Shown: piece by piece, positions 34,296 through 42,827 of the stretch | How positions within the stretch are numbered: the stretch's first letter is position 1 | How the letters are laid out: each line of letters starts with the position of its first letter | Source: Nonomuraea purpurea | GTDB taxonomy: Bacteria > Actinomycetota > Actinomycetes > Streptosporangiales > Streptosporangiaceae | DNA: 64,000 nucleotides | Direction of reading: 5' to 3' | Assembly: GCF_042650645.1 (NCBI RefSeq) | Contig: NZ_JBHSBI010000032.1 | Coordinates: 83,647-147,646, forward strand | Notes under the pieces: generated by a model | Told to the model about the DNA's origin: nothing | The model's input: only the letters and a program-made list of their open reading frames with translations | Databases searched by the model: none | Position numbers and translations under genes: made by a program

Positions 34296-34297
34296 GC

Positions 34298-35422
34298 TCA
34301 GGTCCTGACCAGGATGGAGGCGGTGCCGAGCGAGCCGCCGCAGCACATGGTGACCAAGGCGCGCTCCTTGTCGCGGCGTTCCAGCTCGTGCAGGGCGCTC
34401 ACCAGGAGGCGGGTGCCCGAGCAGCCGAGCGGATGACCGAGCGCGATGGCGCCGCCGTTGACGTTGACCTGGTCCAGGTCCGCTTTGTGGGCTTCGGCCC
34501 AGGCCAGCACGACTCCGGCGAATGCCTCGTTCACCTCCATCAGGTCGAGGTCGCCGATGCTCATCCCGGCCCGGTCGAGAATCTTGCGCGTGGCCACGAT
34601 CGGGCCGTCGAGCAGGTAGTACGGGTCCGCGCCTGTGACCACCTGGTGGGCCAGCGTGGCGCGGGGCGCGAGGCCGAGGGCGTTCGCGCGCTCGCGCGAC
34701 ATCCACAGGATCGCGGCGGCGCCGTCGGAGATCTGGGAGGTGGTTCCCGCGGTGTGCAGGCCGCCCTCGAGGACGGGACGGAGCCCGGCCAGCGCCGCGG
34801 CGGTGGTGTCCCTGACGCCCTCGTCGCGGTCCACGCCGTCGATGGGCGCGATCTCGCGGTCGAAGCGGCCCTGCCGCCAGGCGTCGGCCGCCCGCTGCTG
34901 CGAGAGCAGGCCGTAGGCGTCGGTGTCCTCCCGGGTCAGGCCCTCTCGCGCGGCGATGCGCTCCGCTCCGCCGAACTGGGCCTTGGGCGGATCGTCCCAG
35001 GGGTAGTCGTCGGTTTTGTAGTGGCCGGGTCCCTGGTAGAGGTTGACGCCGATGGGGACGCGGCTCATCGACTCCACGCCGCAGGCGATGCCGACGTCGA
35101 TGGCTCCCGCCGCGATCAGCGCCGCGACGAGGTGATTGGCCTGCTGGGCCGAGCCGCACGAGACGTCGACCGTGGTGCAGGCCACCTCGGGATCCAGCCC
35201 GGTGCTGAGCCAGGCGTTCCTGGTCACGTTGAGGCTCTGCTCGCCCGCCTGGGTGACGCAGCCCCCGATGATCTGCTCGACCTGTCCCGGCTCGATCCCG
35301 GCCTCGCGGATCACCTCGACCAGCACGTGGCGCAGCAGCTCCACCGCCTTGCGCGCGGCCAGTGCCCCGCCCCGCTTGCCCATCGGAGTACGGAGCGCTC
35401 CGACGATCACCGGCTGCCCCAC
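34298..35422 (-). CDS. Thiolase (acetyl-CoA acetyltransferase family)
   Basis: The 374-residue thiolase has all catalytic residues: Cys89 in VDVSCGSAQQA, His in GGAIALGHPLGCSG and Cys in TMCCGGSLG. It catalyses reversible Claisen condensation or thiolytic cleavage of acyl-CoAs. It starts at GTG 35422, five bases after GGAGG, and is the first gene of the long minus-strand PKS operon. The promoter lies in the 119-bp divergent region shared with the P450 pair. Confidence 0.92.
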   Translation of the reverse strand: MGQPVIVGALRTPMGKRGGALAARKAVELLRHVLVEVIREAGIEPGQVEQIIGGCVTQAGEQSLNVTRNAWLSTGLDPEVACTTVDVSCGSAQQANHLVAALIAAGAIDVGIACGVESMSRVPIGVNLYQGPGHYKTDDYPWDDPPKAQFGGAERIAAREGLTREDTDAYGLLSQQRAADAWRQGRFDREIAPIDGVDRDEGVRDTTAAALAGLRPVLEGGLHTAGTTSQISDGAAAILWMSRERANALGLAPRATLAHQVVTGADPYYLLDGPIVATRKILDRAGMSIGDLDLMEVNEAFAGVVLAWAEAHKADLDQVNVNGGAIALGHPLGCSGTRLLVSALHELERRDKERALVTMCCGGSLGTASILVRT

Positions 35423-35541
35423 GAAACCTCCAGCAGTATCTTCTATTCAGTCCACTCGTATTTCACCTTAGCAGCGAAGCTCTCAAGATAGAACATACTC
35501 GGTTATTGCTGAACACTAGATAACAGTCGATACTAGAGTCC
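35423..35541. promoter_or_regulatory. Divergent promoter region with cluster motif copies
   Basis: This AT-rich 119-bp region separates the PKS operon (minus) and the P450 pair (plus). TATCTTCTATTCA at 35437-35449 followed by CTCGTAT at 35455-35461 is repeated almost exactly at 50196-50221. Other copies of the CTMGTATCTT-type motif are GCAGTATCTT (35433-35442, plus) and CTAGTATCGA (35527-35536, minus). The binding protein is unknown. Confidence 0.65.
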
Positions 35542-36750
35542 ATGTCCACAGTCGTCTCCGGTCTTCCACCCAGGTTCGACGCGCTCTCCCCAGAGGTCGT
35601 GGCCGACCCGTACCCGTCCTACCGCGAGCTGCGCGAGGCCGGTCCGCTGTGCAGAATGGGGCCCGCCAGCTTCGGGGTCACCCGATACCGCGACGTGGCC
35701 TCGCTGATGCGCGATCCGCGACTGGGCAGCGAGTTTCCCGACAGCTATCACCGCATGTCGGCGGGCGAGGGCCCGGCAGGCGAGTTCTTCGGCCAGATCG
35801 TGCTCTATCGCGACCCGCCCGACCACACCAGGCTGCGCCGGCTGATCGGCAAAGCGTTCAGCCCTTCACTGGTGCGGGCCTTCCGCCCGCGTCTGGAGCG
35901 GATGGTCGACGACCTGCTCGCGGAGGCGGCCGAGGGCGGAGGGTTCGACGCGGTGCGGGATCTGGCTTTTCCCCTGCCCGTGATGGTGGTGTGCGCGCTC
36001 ATGGGCATTCCCGCCGCCGACCACGACCTGATCCGGCCGCACGCGCTCAACCTCGGCAGGGCTTTCGCGGCGATCGTCCCGCAGAGCGACAGGGCCGCGG
36101 CCGACGAGGCGGTCCGCTGGCTGCGCGGCTACCTCGGCGAGGTGCTCGCGACCCGGCGCGCGGAAGCGGGCGACGACCTGCTGTCCAGGATGCTGGCCGC
36201 CGAGGACGGCGGCGACACGCTGAGCCACGAGGAGATCGTCGACAATGCGGTGTTCTCGTTCTTCGCCGGGTTCGAGACCACCACCAACCTCATCGCCACG
36301 GGCTGTGCCGCACTGCTGGAGCACCCCGATCAGCTCGGCCTCCTGCGCGCCGACCCCGGCCTGGTGCCCCGCGCGGTGGAGGAGTTCCTGCGCTACGACT
36401 CCCCCATCCAGGGCGTGGCCCGCATGGTGCGCGAGCCCTTGGAGGTGGGCGGGCGCACCATCAGGGCGGGACGCGTGCTGATCCTGCTGCTCGGCAGCGC
36501 CAACCGCGACCAGGAACGGTTCGACGATCCCGACAGCCTTCTGGTCACCCGCGATCCCAATCCCCACGTGGCCTTCGGCGGCGGCACCCACCTGTGCCTG
36601 GGCGCGGCGCTGGCCAGGGTCGAGGCGGACGTGGTCTTCCGCAGCCTGCTGCGGCGCTTCCGCGTGCTCGCCCCGGCAGCGCCGCCCACCAGGCGGACGG
36701 GCACGTTCCGCGCCTACGAGTCCATCCCCGTCGCGGTCGAGGCGGCCTGA
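35542..36750 (+). CDS. Cytochrome P450 (tandem pair, first)
   Basis: The 402-residue soluble P450 has I-helix FAGFETTTNL, K-helix EEFLRYDSPIQG and heme loop FGGGTHLCLGAALAR. The start ATG 35542 is preceded by the divergent regulatory region. It is a close paralogue of the next gene, with which it is coupled by a TGATG overlap. Both resemble actinomycete P450s that hydroxylate or desaturate small or carrier-bound substrates. The ferredoxin encoded at 40483 is the probable redox partner. Confidence 0.93.
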   Translation: MSTVVSGLPPRFDALSPEVVADPYPSYRELREAGPLCRMGPASFGVTRYRDVASLMRDPRLGSEFPDSYHRMSAGEGPAGEFFGQIVLYRDPPDHTRLRRLIGKAFSPSLVRAFRPRLERMVDDLLAEAAEGGGFDAVRDLAFPLPVMVVCALMGIPAADHDLIRPHALNLGRAFAAIVPQSDRAAADEAVRWLRGYLGEVLATRRAEAGDDLLSRMLAAEDGGDTLSHEEIVDNAVFSFFAGFETTTNLIATGCAALLEHPDQLGLLRADPGLVPRAVEEFLRYDSPIQGVARMVREPLEVGGRTIRAGRVLILLLGSANRDQERFDDPDSLLVTRDPNPHVAFGGGTHLCLGAALARVEADVVFRSLLRRFRVLAPAAPPTRRTGTFRAYESIPVAVEAA

Positions 36751-37943
36751 TGGTTCCCCGGTTCGACGTGCTCGACCCCAAGGTCATCGACGACCCCTAC
36801 CCCTCCTACGCCGAGCTGCGCGCCCACGGCCGGCTGTGCCGGGTACCGCCGGCCAGCTGGGGGGTCACCCGCCACGCCGACGTGGCCGCGCTGCTGCGCG
36901 ATCGCCGGCTGGCCAACGAGTTCCCCGCCGACGATCCCCAGTTCAGGATGGAGCGGGACCTGGCCGAGTCGGTGTTCAAGCGGATCATCCCCACCCGCGC
37001 GCCCGCCGACCACAGCCGGCTGCACCAGCTGATCGTCAAGGCGTTCAGCCCCGGCGTGGCCAGGCGGCTGCGCGGCCACATCGCCGAACTGGCCGACGAG
37101 CTGCTTGCCCCCGCGCTCGACACCGGCCGCATGGACGCGGCGGCCGACCTGGCCTTCCCGCTGGCCGCGACCGTGGTGTTCGAGCTGATCGGCATGCCGG
37201 TGCGGGCCCGGCAGGAGATCTGGCTCCGGTCCGGCGCGCTGGCCAAGGCGTTCACCCCCTTCCTCCCCGAGGGGGACAGGGCCGAGGCGGACGCGTCGCT
37301 GCGCTGGTTCCGCGACTACGTCCGCGACCTGGTCCTGCAGCGGCGCCCCGACGAGCAGGGCGACCTGATGGGCCGCCTGCTGGCCGCCGCCGCGGCCGAT
37401 CCCGTCGCCTACTCGGTCGACGAGATCGTCGACAACGTCATGTTCCTCTGCTTCACCGGCTTCGAGACCACGATGAACATGGTCTGCACGGGCTGCGAGG
37501 CGCTGGCCCGCGAGCCCGGCCAGTGGTCCAGGCTGCGGGCGGAGCCGGCCCTGGCCGCCACCGCGGCGGAGGAGTTCATCCGCTACGACGCGCCCATCCA
37601 GTACACCGCCAGGCTCGCGCTGGAACCCATCGAGATCGGCGACCGGCTCATCCGCAAGGGACGCTCGGTCATCCTGCTGCTGGGCTGCGCCAACCACGAC
37701 GAGGAGGTCTTCGAGCGGCCCGACCGGCTGGACATCACCCGCTCGCCCAACCCGCACGTCGGCTTCGGCGGCGGGGTCCGCGGTTGCCTGGGCGCGGTGC
37801 TGGCCAGGGTGGAGGGCGGAGTGGTCTTCGAACGGCTGGCCACCCGCCTGTCCTCGCTCGAAGCCGCGCAAAGCGCCGTACGGGTGCCAAGCGCCCTGTT
37901 CCGCTCCTTCTCCAGCATTCCGCTCGCCGTCACGCCGGCCTGA
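36750..37943 (+). CDS. Cytochrome P450 (tandem pair, second)
   Basis: The 397-residue P450 starts at ATG 36750, overlapping the previous stop by 1 bp. Its motifs are FTGFETTMNM in the I-helix, EEFIRYDAPIQYTAR in the K-helix region and heme loop FGGGVRGCLGAVLAR. It shares the same N-terminal pattern as its neighbour (FDVLDPKVIDDPYPSYAELR), so the pair arose by tandem duplication. A 45-codon frame follows 2 bp after its stop and links it to the molybdenum-hydroxylase gene. Confidence 0.93.
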   Translation: MVPRFDVLDPKVIDDPYPSYAELRAHGRLCRVPPASWGVTRHADVAALLRDRRLANEFPADDPQFRMERDLAESVFKRIIPTRAPADHSRLHQLIVKAFSPGVARRLRGHIAELADELLAPALDTGRMDAAADLAFPLAATVVFELIGMPVRARQEIWLRSGALAKAFTPFLPEGDRAEADASLRWFRDYVRDLVLQRRPDEQGDLMGRLLAAAAADPVAYSVDEIVDNVMFLCFTGFETTMNMVCTGCEALAREPGQWSRLRAEPALAATAAEEFIRYDAPIQYTARLALEPIEIGDRLIRKGRSVILLLGCANHDEEVFERPDRLDITRSPNPHVGFGGGVRGCLGAVLARVEGGVVFERLATRLSSLEAAQSAVRVPSALFRSFSSIPLAVTPA

Positions 37944-37945
37944 CC

Positions 37946-38083
37946 ATGATCGGCCGTATCCTGCCTGACCGGGTCGCCGGCGCCTACCTGGGGGACTTCA
38001 CCGCGGCGACGCCGCCGTCCCCGGCCGAGCTGCCCGACCTGCTGCTCACCGCCATCGTGATCCCACGGGAGGAAACCGCATGA
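37946..38083 (+). CDS. Small ORF (45 aa), coupled to both neighbours
   Basis: The ORF begins 2 bp after the P450 stop and its TGA overlaps the ATG of the molybdenum-hydroxylase gene by 4 bp (ATGA). The product starts MIGRILPDRVAGAYLGDF, has a short acidic/proline middle and ends VIPREETA; no membrane segment, metal motif or family is recognised. The GGGAGGAAA near its end serves as Shine-Dalgarno for the next gene. Exact coupling on both sides supports translation, but it could be a coupling leader rather than a functional peptide. Confidence 0.55.
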   Translation: MIGRILPDRVAGAYLGDFTAATPPSPAELPDLLLTAIVIPREETA

Positions 38084-40329
38084 GCCTCATCGGGCGGTCC
38101 AGGCCGCGCACCGAGGACGCCGCGCTGCTCACGACCGGCGGCCGCTACACCGGCGACCTGGAGGTGCCAGGCTGCCTGCACCTGGTCCTCGTCCGCTCGA
38201 CGGTCGCCCACACCCGCCTGGGCGAGGTGCGGCCCGGCGCCGCCGCCGCGGCCGAGGGCGTGACCACCGTGCTCACCGCCGCCGACGTGCCGCTGCCGCC
38301 GATGCCGCCGGAGGTCGGCACCGTCCGCCAGGACATGCCGCAGCCGCTGCTCGCCGGCGACGTGGTGCGCTTCGCGGGCGAGCCCGTGGCCGCCGTCGTG
38401 GCCGGGAGCCGGGCGGCCGCCGTGGCCGCCGCACGGCTCGTCGAGGTGGACCACCAGCCGCTGCCCCCGCTCGTCGATCCCCGCGAGAGCCTGCGGGACG
38501 AGGCTCTCGTGCATCCCGAGGCGGGCACCAACACCGCGCTGAAGCTGACCTTCGGCCGCCCGCCCGGCCGCGCCGACATCTTCGCCGGATGCGAGGTCGT
38601 CGTGCGCCAGAGCATGGTCAACCAGCGCGTGGCGGCCTGCCCGCTGGAGGCCAGGGGCGGCGTGGCCGTCTGGGCGGACGACCGGCTCACCTACCACGCG
38701 GGAAGCCAGGCGCCGCATCTGTGGCGCGAGCGGCTGGCCGGCGCGCTCGGCCTGGACGAGTCCGCCGTGCGGGTCATCACCGGGGACGTGGGCGGCGCGT
38801 TCGGCTCCAAAGCCTTCCCCGGACCCGAGGACGTGCTGGTCTGCTGGGCCGCCATGGCTCTCGGCCGCCCGGTGCGCTGGCAGGAGACCCGTACGGAGAA
38901 CGTGAGCCTGGGCGGTCACGGCCGCGCCCAGGTCCAGGAGGCGGAGCTGGGCGGCACCCGAGACGGGCAGGTGCTGGCCTACCGCCTGTCGGTCGTCCAG
39001 GACGCGGGCGCCTATCCCAGGATCGGCGCGGTGCTGCCGTTCTGGACCAGGACCATGCTGACGGGGCCGTATCTCATCGGCAAAGCCAAGTTCACCGCGG
39101 CCAGCGTCGTCACCACCACCCCGCCCGTCGGCTCCTACCGCGGCGCGGGCCAGCCCGAGGCGGTCGCCGCGCTGGAGCGGATGATGGACAGGTACGCGGC
39201 CGAGATCGGCATGGACCCGGCCGAGGTGCGCCGCCGCAACCTCATCCCGTCAGACCGCTTCCCCTTCACCACGCTCACCCGCGCCACCTACGACAGCGGC
39301 GACTACCACGAGGCGCTCGACCAGGTGCTCAACGAGGCGGACTACCCGGCGCTGCGCGCGGAGCAGCGGCGTAGGCGCGAAGCCGGCGGGCGGCTGCAGC
39401 TCGGCGTCGGCCTGTCGGTGTTCGCCGAGCTCACCGGCGCCGACATGCGCTCGGAACGGGCCGAGGTCACGCTCGAGCCCGGTGGCCGCTTCCTGGCGCG
39501 CGCCGGCACCTGCGGGCACGGCCAGGGGCACGCCACCGCGTGGGCGACGCTCGCCGCGGAGGTGCTCGGCGCCGATCCCGGCCTCATCGCCGTACGACAG
39601 GGCGATACGGACGCCATGGAGACAGGCGGCGGCACGGGGGGCTCGCGCTCCCTGCAGACCGGCGGGCTGGCCGTCAGGGAGGCGGCGCTCGCCCTGGTCG
39701 AGGAGGCCAAGGGCCGGGCGGCCAAGGTGCTGGGCGTGGGGCAGGACGAGGTGGCCTTCTCCGACGCCGTGTTCACCGGCCCGGACGGCGGCACGCTGGG
39801 GTGGGCCGAGCTTGCCGAGTCGGGTCCGCTCACCGTCGCCGCCACCTACCAGCCCACCTCGGGCACCTGCTCCTACGGCGCGCACCTGGCCGTGGTCGAG
39901 GTCGACGTGGAGACGGGTCACGTGCGGCTGGAGCGGGTCGTCGCGGTCGACGACGCGGGCGTGCTGGTCAACCCGTTGATCGCCGAAGGGCAGGTGCACG
40001 GCGGCCTGGCCCAGGGCGTGGCCCAGGCGCTGGTGGAGGAGGCCGGCTTCGACGCGCAGGGGCGGCCGCTGCACGCCGACCTGAGCGCGTACGCGTTCAT
40101 CTCCGCCGCCGAGCTGCCCTCGTTCGAGACGGTCGCCATGCAGACCCCCGCACCGGGCAACCCGCTGGGCGTCAAGGGGATCGGCGAGTCCGGCGCGGTC
40201 GGGGTGCCGCCCGCCGTGCAGAACGCGGTCGTCGACGCGCTGGCGCACCTGGGCGTCACGCATGTGGACATGCCCGCCACTCCTCAGCGGGTGTGGCGGG
40301 CGATCCGGGAAGCGGTCAGCACGCGTTGA
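38080..40329 (+). CDS. Molybdenum hydroxylase large subunit (xanthine dehydrogenase/CoxL family)
   Basis: The 749-residue protein binds molybdopterin cytosine dinucleotide in this family. Features include the N-terminal RSRPRTEDAALLTTGGRYTG, GDVGGAFGSKAFPGPED, the active-site-loop region GSYRGAGQPEA and the catalytic Glu in GVKGIGESGAVG near the C-terminus. The loop is of the AYRGAGR-like (form II) type, not the CO-dehydrogenase VAYRCSFR type, so it is a hydroxylase rather than a CO oxidiser. Its FAD and 2Fe-2S partner genes lie 13 kb away at 53465-54889. It probably hydroxylates a C-H next to a ring nitrogen or on an aromatic group. Confidence 0.9.
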   Translation: MSLIGRSRPRTEDAALLTTGGRYTGDLEVPGCLHLVLVRSTVAHTRLGEVRPGAAAAAEGVTTVLTAADVPLPPMPPEVGTVRQDMPQPLLAGDVVRFAGEPVAAVVAGSRAAAVAAARLVEVDHQPLPPLVDPRESLRDEALVHPEAGTNTALKLTFGRPPGRADIFAGCEVVVRQSMVNQRVAACPLEARGGVAVWADDRLTYHAGSQAPHLWRERLAGALGLDESAVRVITGDVGGAFGSKAFPGPEDVLVCWAAMALGRPVRWQETRTENVSLGGHGRAQVQEAELGGTRDGQVLAYRLSVVQDAGAYPRIGAVLPFWTRTMLTGPYLIGKAKFTAASVVTTTPPVGSYRGAGQPEAVAALERMMDRYAAEIGMDPAEVRRRNLIPSDRFPFTTLTRATYDSGDYHEALDQVLNEADYPALRAEQRRRREAGGRLQLGVGLSVFAELTGADMRSERAEVTLEPGGRFLARAGTCGHGQGHATAWATLAAEVLGADPGLIAVRQGDTDAMETGGGTGGSRSLQTGGLAVREAALALVEEAKGRAAKVLGVGQDEVAFSDAVFTGPDGGTLGWAELAESGPLTVAATYQPTSGTCSYGAHLAVVEVDVETGHVRLERVVAVDDAGVLVNPLIAEGQVHGGLAQGVAQALVEEAGFDAQGRPLHADLSAYAFISAAELPSFETVAMQTPAPGNPLGVKGIGESGAVGVPPAVQNAVVDALAHLGVTHVDMPATPQRVWRAIREAVSTR

Positions 40330-40363
40330 TCGTCAGCGGGACGCGGGTGTAGCCGCGCAGGTC

Positions 40364-40404
40364 GGGGCGGAGGCGGCCCGGACCAGGAGGGCCGCCTCCG
40401 CCCC
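40364..40404. terminator. Bidirectional terminator (perfect 16-bp stem)
   Basis: GGGGCGGAGGCGGCCC (40364-40379) and its exact complement (40389-40404) are separated by a 9-base loop. It lies between the convergent molybdenum-hydroxylase and ferredoxin genes. No T-run follows, as is usual for high-GC actinomycetes. Confidence 0.8.
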
Positions 40405-40482
40405 GATGCGCCGGTGCGGGTCGCGCAGGATCCGCCGGCTCATGGCGCGGCGCGGCAGCTCCCTGACCCTCGAACCTCGGCT

Positions 40483-40677
40483 TCATCGCTCTTCGAGCGA
40501 CAACGCCTGCTTGGGGCATCGCCGCACCGCCGCGCGGACCCGGTCGGCGACGTCGCCGTCCACCTCCTCGACCAGGATGTGCACCCGATCGTCGTCTCTG
40601 ATCTCGAACACCTCCGGCGCCAGGCCCTCGCACACCGAGTGACCCTCGCAGACCGACCGGTTCGGCACTACACGCAC
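40483..40677 (-). CDS. Small ferredoxin (3Fe-4S type, P450 partner)
   Basis: The 64-residue acidic ferredoxin has CEGHSVCEGLAPEVF at residues 9-23 and a final CP (RRCPKQALSL) near residue 55: a three-cysteine pattern typical of 3Fe-4S ferredoxins that reduce P450s. It starts at GTG 40677, eight bases after AAGGAGG, only 14 bp after the methyltransferase stop. It is the only ferredoxin gene in the window and so is the likely electron donor for the three P450s. Confidence 0.9.
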   Translation of the reverse strand: MRVVPNRSVCEGHSVCEGLAPEVFEIRDDDRVHILVEEVDGDVADRVRAAVRRCPKQALSLEER

Positions 40678-40691
40678 GGTCTCTTCCTCCT

Positions 40692-41711
40692 TCAGGAAGG
40701 CACGATCTCCAGAATCGGGAACATCAGCGTCGGCACGGTGCGCTCCAGGCGCAGCCCCGCCTCGGCCAGCAGGCCCTCGATGTGTTCCTGGGAGCGCGCG
40801 CCGCCGCCCACCATGCACAGCAGCAGCAGGTCGTAGAGCTTGCCGACGTCGAACTCGTTGCCCGTCCGCACGACGGGCTCGAGGATCAGCAGCCTGCTGT
40901 CCTGACGCATGGCCTTGCGCACGGCCCGCAGCAGGGCCAGGGCGTGCTCGTCGTCCCAGCCGTACAGGATCCGCTTGAGCAGGTAGCCGCCGGCGCCGGC
41001 GGGGATCTCCTCGAAGAAGCTGCCGCCGACGACCTCGCACCGCTCGCTCACGCCGTAGTCGGCGAGCCGTTCGTGCGCGCCCGCCACCACGTGCGGCAGG
41101 TCGAACACGGTCCCGCGCAGGCTCGGGATCTTGGCGAGGATGCCGCCGAGGAACGCGCCGTTGCCGCCGCCCACGTCCACCAGCGTGCGCAGGGCGGCCC
41201 AGTCGTAGGCGGGCAGCGAGGTACGCAGCTCCAGCCTCGTGGCGGCCTGCTGGGAGGCGTCGAACCTGGCGCTGTCGTCGGGATGGTCGGCCATGTACTC
41301 CCAGTAACCTCGGCCGTGCACGCCGTCGAAGGACGCCTGGCCGGTGCGGATGCTGTGGTCGAAGGCGGCCCACGCCTCGATGTCGGGGACCAGCAACGGA
41401 TAGGCGGCGCGCAGCGAGACCGGGTGGTCGGAGCGCAGCGGCTGGGCCAGCGGCGTCAGGTCGAACACGCCCTGCTCGGTCTCGGTGAAGATGCCTTTGC
41501 AGGCCAGCGCGCGCAGGGCGCGGTGCAGTGAGGGCGCGTGGGTCCCCGTCGCCTCGGCCAGCTCCTCGACTGTGCGCGGCCCCTCGGCGAGGTGGTCGGC
41601 GACCCCCAGGTCGCAGATGGCTCTGATGGTGAACGGGATGATGTAGTCGGCCAGCTCAGTGAGCCGGAAGACGGACTGGATGTCGATGCGCGGGCGGGTC
41701 TTCACGGTCAT
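40692..41711 (-). CDS. SAM-dependent O-methyltransferase-like protein (catalytic His replaced by Tyr)
   Basis: The 339-residue protein has the COMT/DnrK architecture: an N-terminal dimerisation/winged-helix domain (VADHLAEGPRTVEELAEATG) and a Rossmann SAM domain (LVDVGGGNGAFLGG). In the catalytic segment, where active O-methyltransferases have a His (as in LHDWDDE of the paralogue at 50261), it reads LLKRILYGWDDEHAL with Tyr. It may be altered in chemistry, like RdmB-type hydroxylases or decarboxylases, or still methylate by proximity. It overlaps the next paralogue by 4 bp. Confidence 0.85.
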   Translation of the reverse strand: MTVKTRPRIDIQSVFRLTELADYIIPFTIRAICDLGVADHLAEGPRTVEELAEATGTHAPSLHRALRALACKGIFTETEQGVFDLTPLAQPLRSDHPVSLRAAYPLLVPDIEAWAAFDHSIRTGQASFDGVHGRGYWEYMADHPDDSARFDASQQAATRLELRTSLPAYDWAALRTLVDVGGGNGAFLGGILAKIPSLRGTVFDLPHVVAGAHERLADYGVSERCEVVGGSFFEEIPAGAGGYLLKRILYGWDDEHALALLRAVRKAMRQDSRLLILEPVVRTGNEFDVGKLYDLLLLCMVGGGARSQEHIEGLLAEAGLRLERTVPTLMFPILEIVPS

Positions 41712-42739
41712 CCCGTCGACTCTCTTCCTGTAGGGATTGCCTCAACGAGCGTGAGGGTCGGGGTCGGCACAACCCGGCGCAGGTCGAACCCCGCCTCGGC
41801 GAGCAGCGCGGCCAACTCCCGCCTGTCTCGGTGCCGGCCGCCGCTGACGACCAGGGTGTGCACGTCGACGAGCTTGGCCACATCGAACTTCTCGTCGTCG
41901 GCGATGACGGCCTCCAGCAGGACGAGCGTGCCCGTCGCCGGCATCGCGGCCCTGATGGTGCGCAGGATCGAGCGGGCCTGCGGGTCGGGCCAGCCGGGCA
42001 GCACGGTCTTGAGCACGTACAGGTCCGCACCCGCCGGCACCTGTTCGAAGAAGCTGCCTGGCACGATCTCGCACCGGTCGGCCACTCCGGCCTCGGCCAG
42101 CACGCCGGGCGCGGCGGCCACCACGTGCGGCAGGTCGAGCAGCACGCCGCGCAGGCCGTGGTGGCGGGCCAGCAGCCCCGCCAGGAACGCGCCGTTGCCG
42201 CCGCCCACGTCGACCACCGTGCGGGCGGCGCCCCAGTCGCGGGCCGAGGCGACGGTGCGCAGGTGGACGCGGTTGAGGCCGGCCATCCACGCGTCGACGG
42301 CGGCGCTCTGGTCCGGGTGGCGGCTCAGGTGGCTCCAGTAGTCCTCGCCGTACACGCGGTCGAAGGCGGCCCTGCCGTCGCGCAGGCACCAGTCGATCCT
42401 GGCCAGCGCGTTGATGTCGGCGGGCAGCAACGGATAGGCGGCACGCAGGGACAGCGGGTGGGCCGTCAGCAGCGGCTGGGCGAGCTGCGTCAGGCCGAAC
42501 ACGCCCGGCTCGGTCTCGGCGAAGACGCCTTCCCCTGCCAGCGCGCGCAGCAGCCGGTGCAGCGAAGGCGCGTGCGCGCCGGTGGCCTCGGCCAGGTCAT
42601 CGACCGTGCGCGGCCCCTCGGCGAGGTGGTCGGCGACGCCCAGATCGCAGGCGACGCGGATGGCGAAGGGCACGACATAGTCGGCGAGCCTGGTCAGCTC
42701 GTGCAACGCGTCGAGATCGACGCCGGGCTCAACCGCCAT
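41708..42739 (-). CDS. SAM-dependent O-methyltransferase-like protein (catalytic His replaced by Pro)
   Basis: The 343-residue paralogue of its neighbour has the same N-terminal helical domain and SAM motif VVDVGGGNGAFLAG. The catalytic-base segment reads VLKTVLPGWPDPQARSIL, so the His is replaced and the usual WDDE changes to WPDP. Loss of the base makes classical O-methylation doubtful; non-methylating members of this family exist (RdmB). It is first in a minus-strand trio with the Tyr-variant paralogue and the ferredoxin, transcribed from the 88-bp divergent region. Confidence 0.83.
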   Translation of the reverse strand: MAVEPGVDLDALHELTRLADYVVPFAIRVACDLGVADHLAEGPRTVDDLAEATGAHAPSLHRLLRALAGEGVFAETEPGVFGLTQLAQPLLTAHPLSLRAAYPLLPADINALARIDWCLRDGRAAFDRVYGEDYWSHLSRHPDQSAAVDAWMAGLNRVHLRTVASARDWGAARTVVDVGGGNGAFLAGLLARHHGLRGVLLDLPHVVAAAPGVLAEAGVADRCEIVPGSFFEQVPAGADLYVLKTVLPGWPDPQARSILRTIRAAMPATGTLVLLEAVIADDEKFDVAKLVDVHTLVVSGGRHRDRRELAALLAEAGFDLRRVVPTPTLTLVEAIPTGRESTG

Positions 42740-42827
42740 GACACCCCGACTCGTATCTTGTCTTTAAATCCAAGATAACACTAGCTTGTACGTGTGAGAC
42801 TTGTCATCGAGTATCTTCGGAGTCAGC
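42740..42827. promoter_or_regulatory. Divergent promoter region with cluster motif and TATCTTG/CAAGATA dyad
   Basis: This 88-bp AT-rich region lies between the methyltransferase-like gene (minus) and the aryl-AMP ligase gene (plus). It contains CTCGTATCTTG (42750-42760), the perfect dyad TATCTTG (42754-42760) / CAAGATA (42771-42777) with a 10-bp spacer, and CGAGTATCTT (42808-42817) just before the ligase gene. The same core occurs at 35.4, 47.6 and 50.2 kb. Confidence 0.65.

Noticed and set aside
38080..40329. Aerobic CO dehydrogenase function for the CoxL-like subunit
   Set aside because: The active-site loop reads GSYRGAGQ, not the AYRCSFR loop of true CO dehydrogenases, and the genes are inside a biosynthetic cluster.
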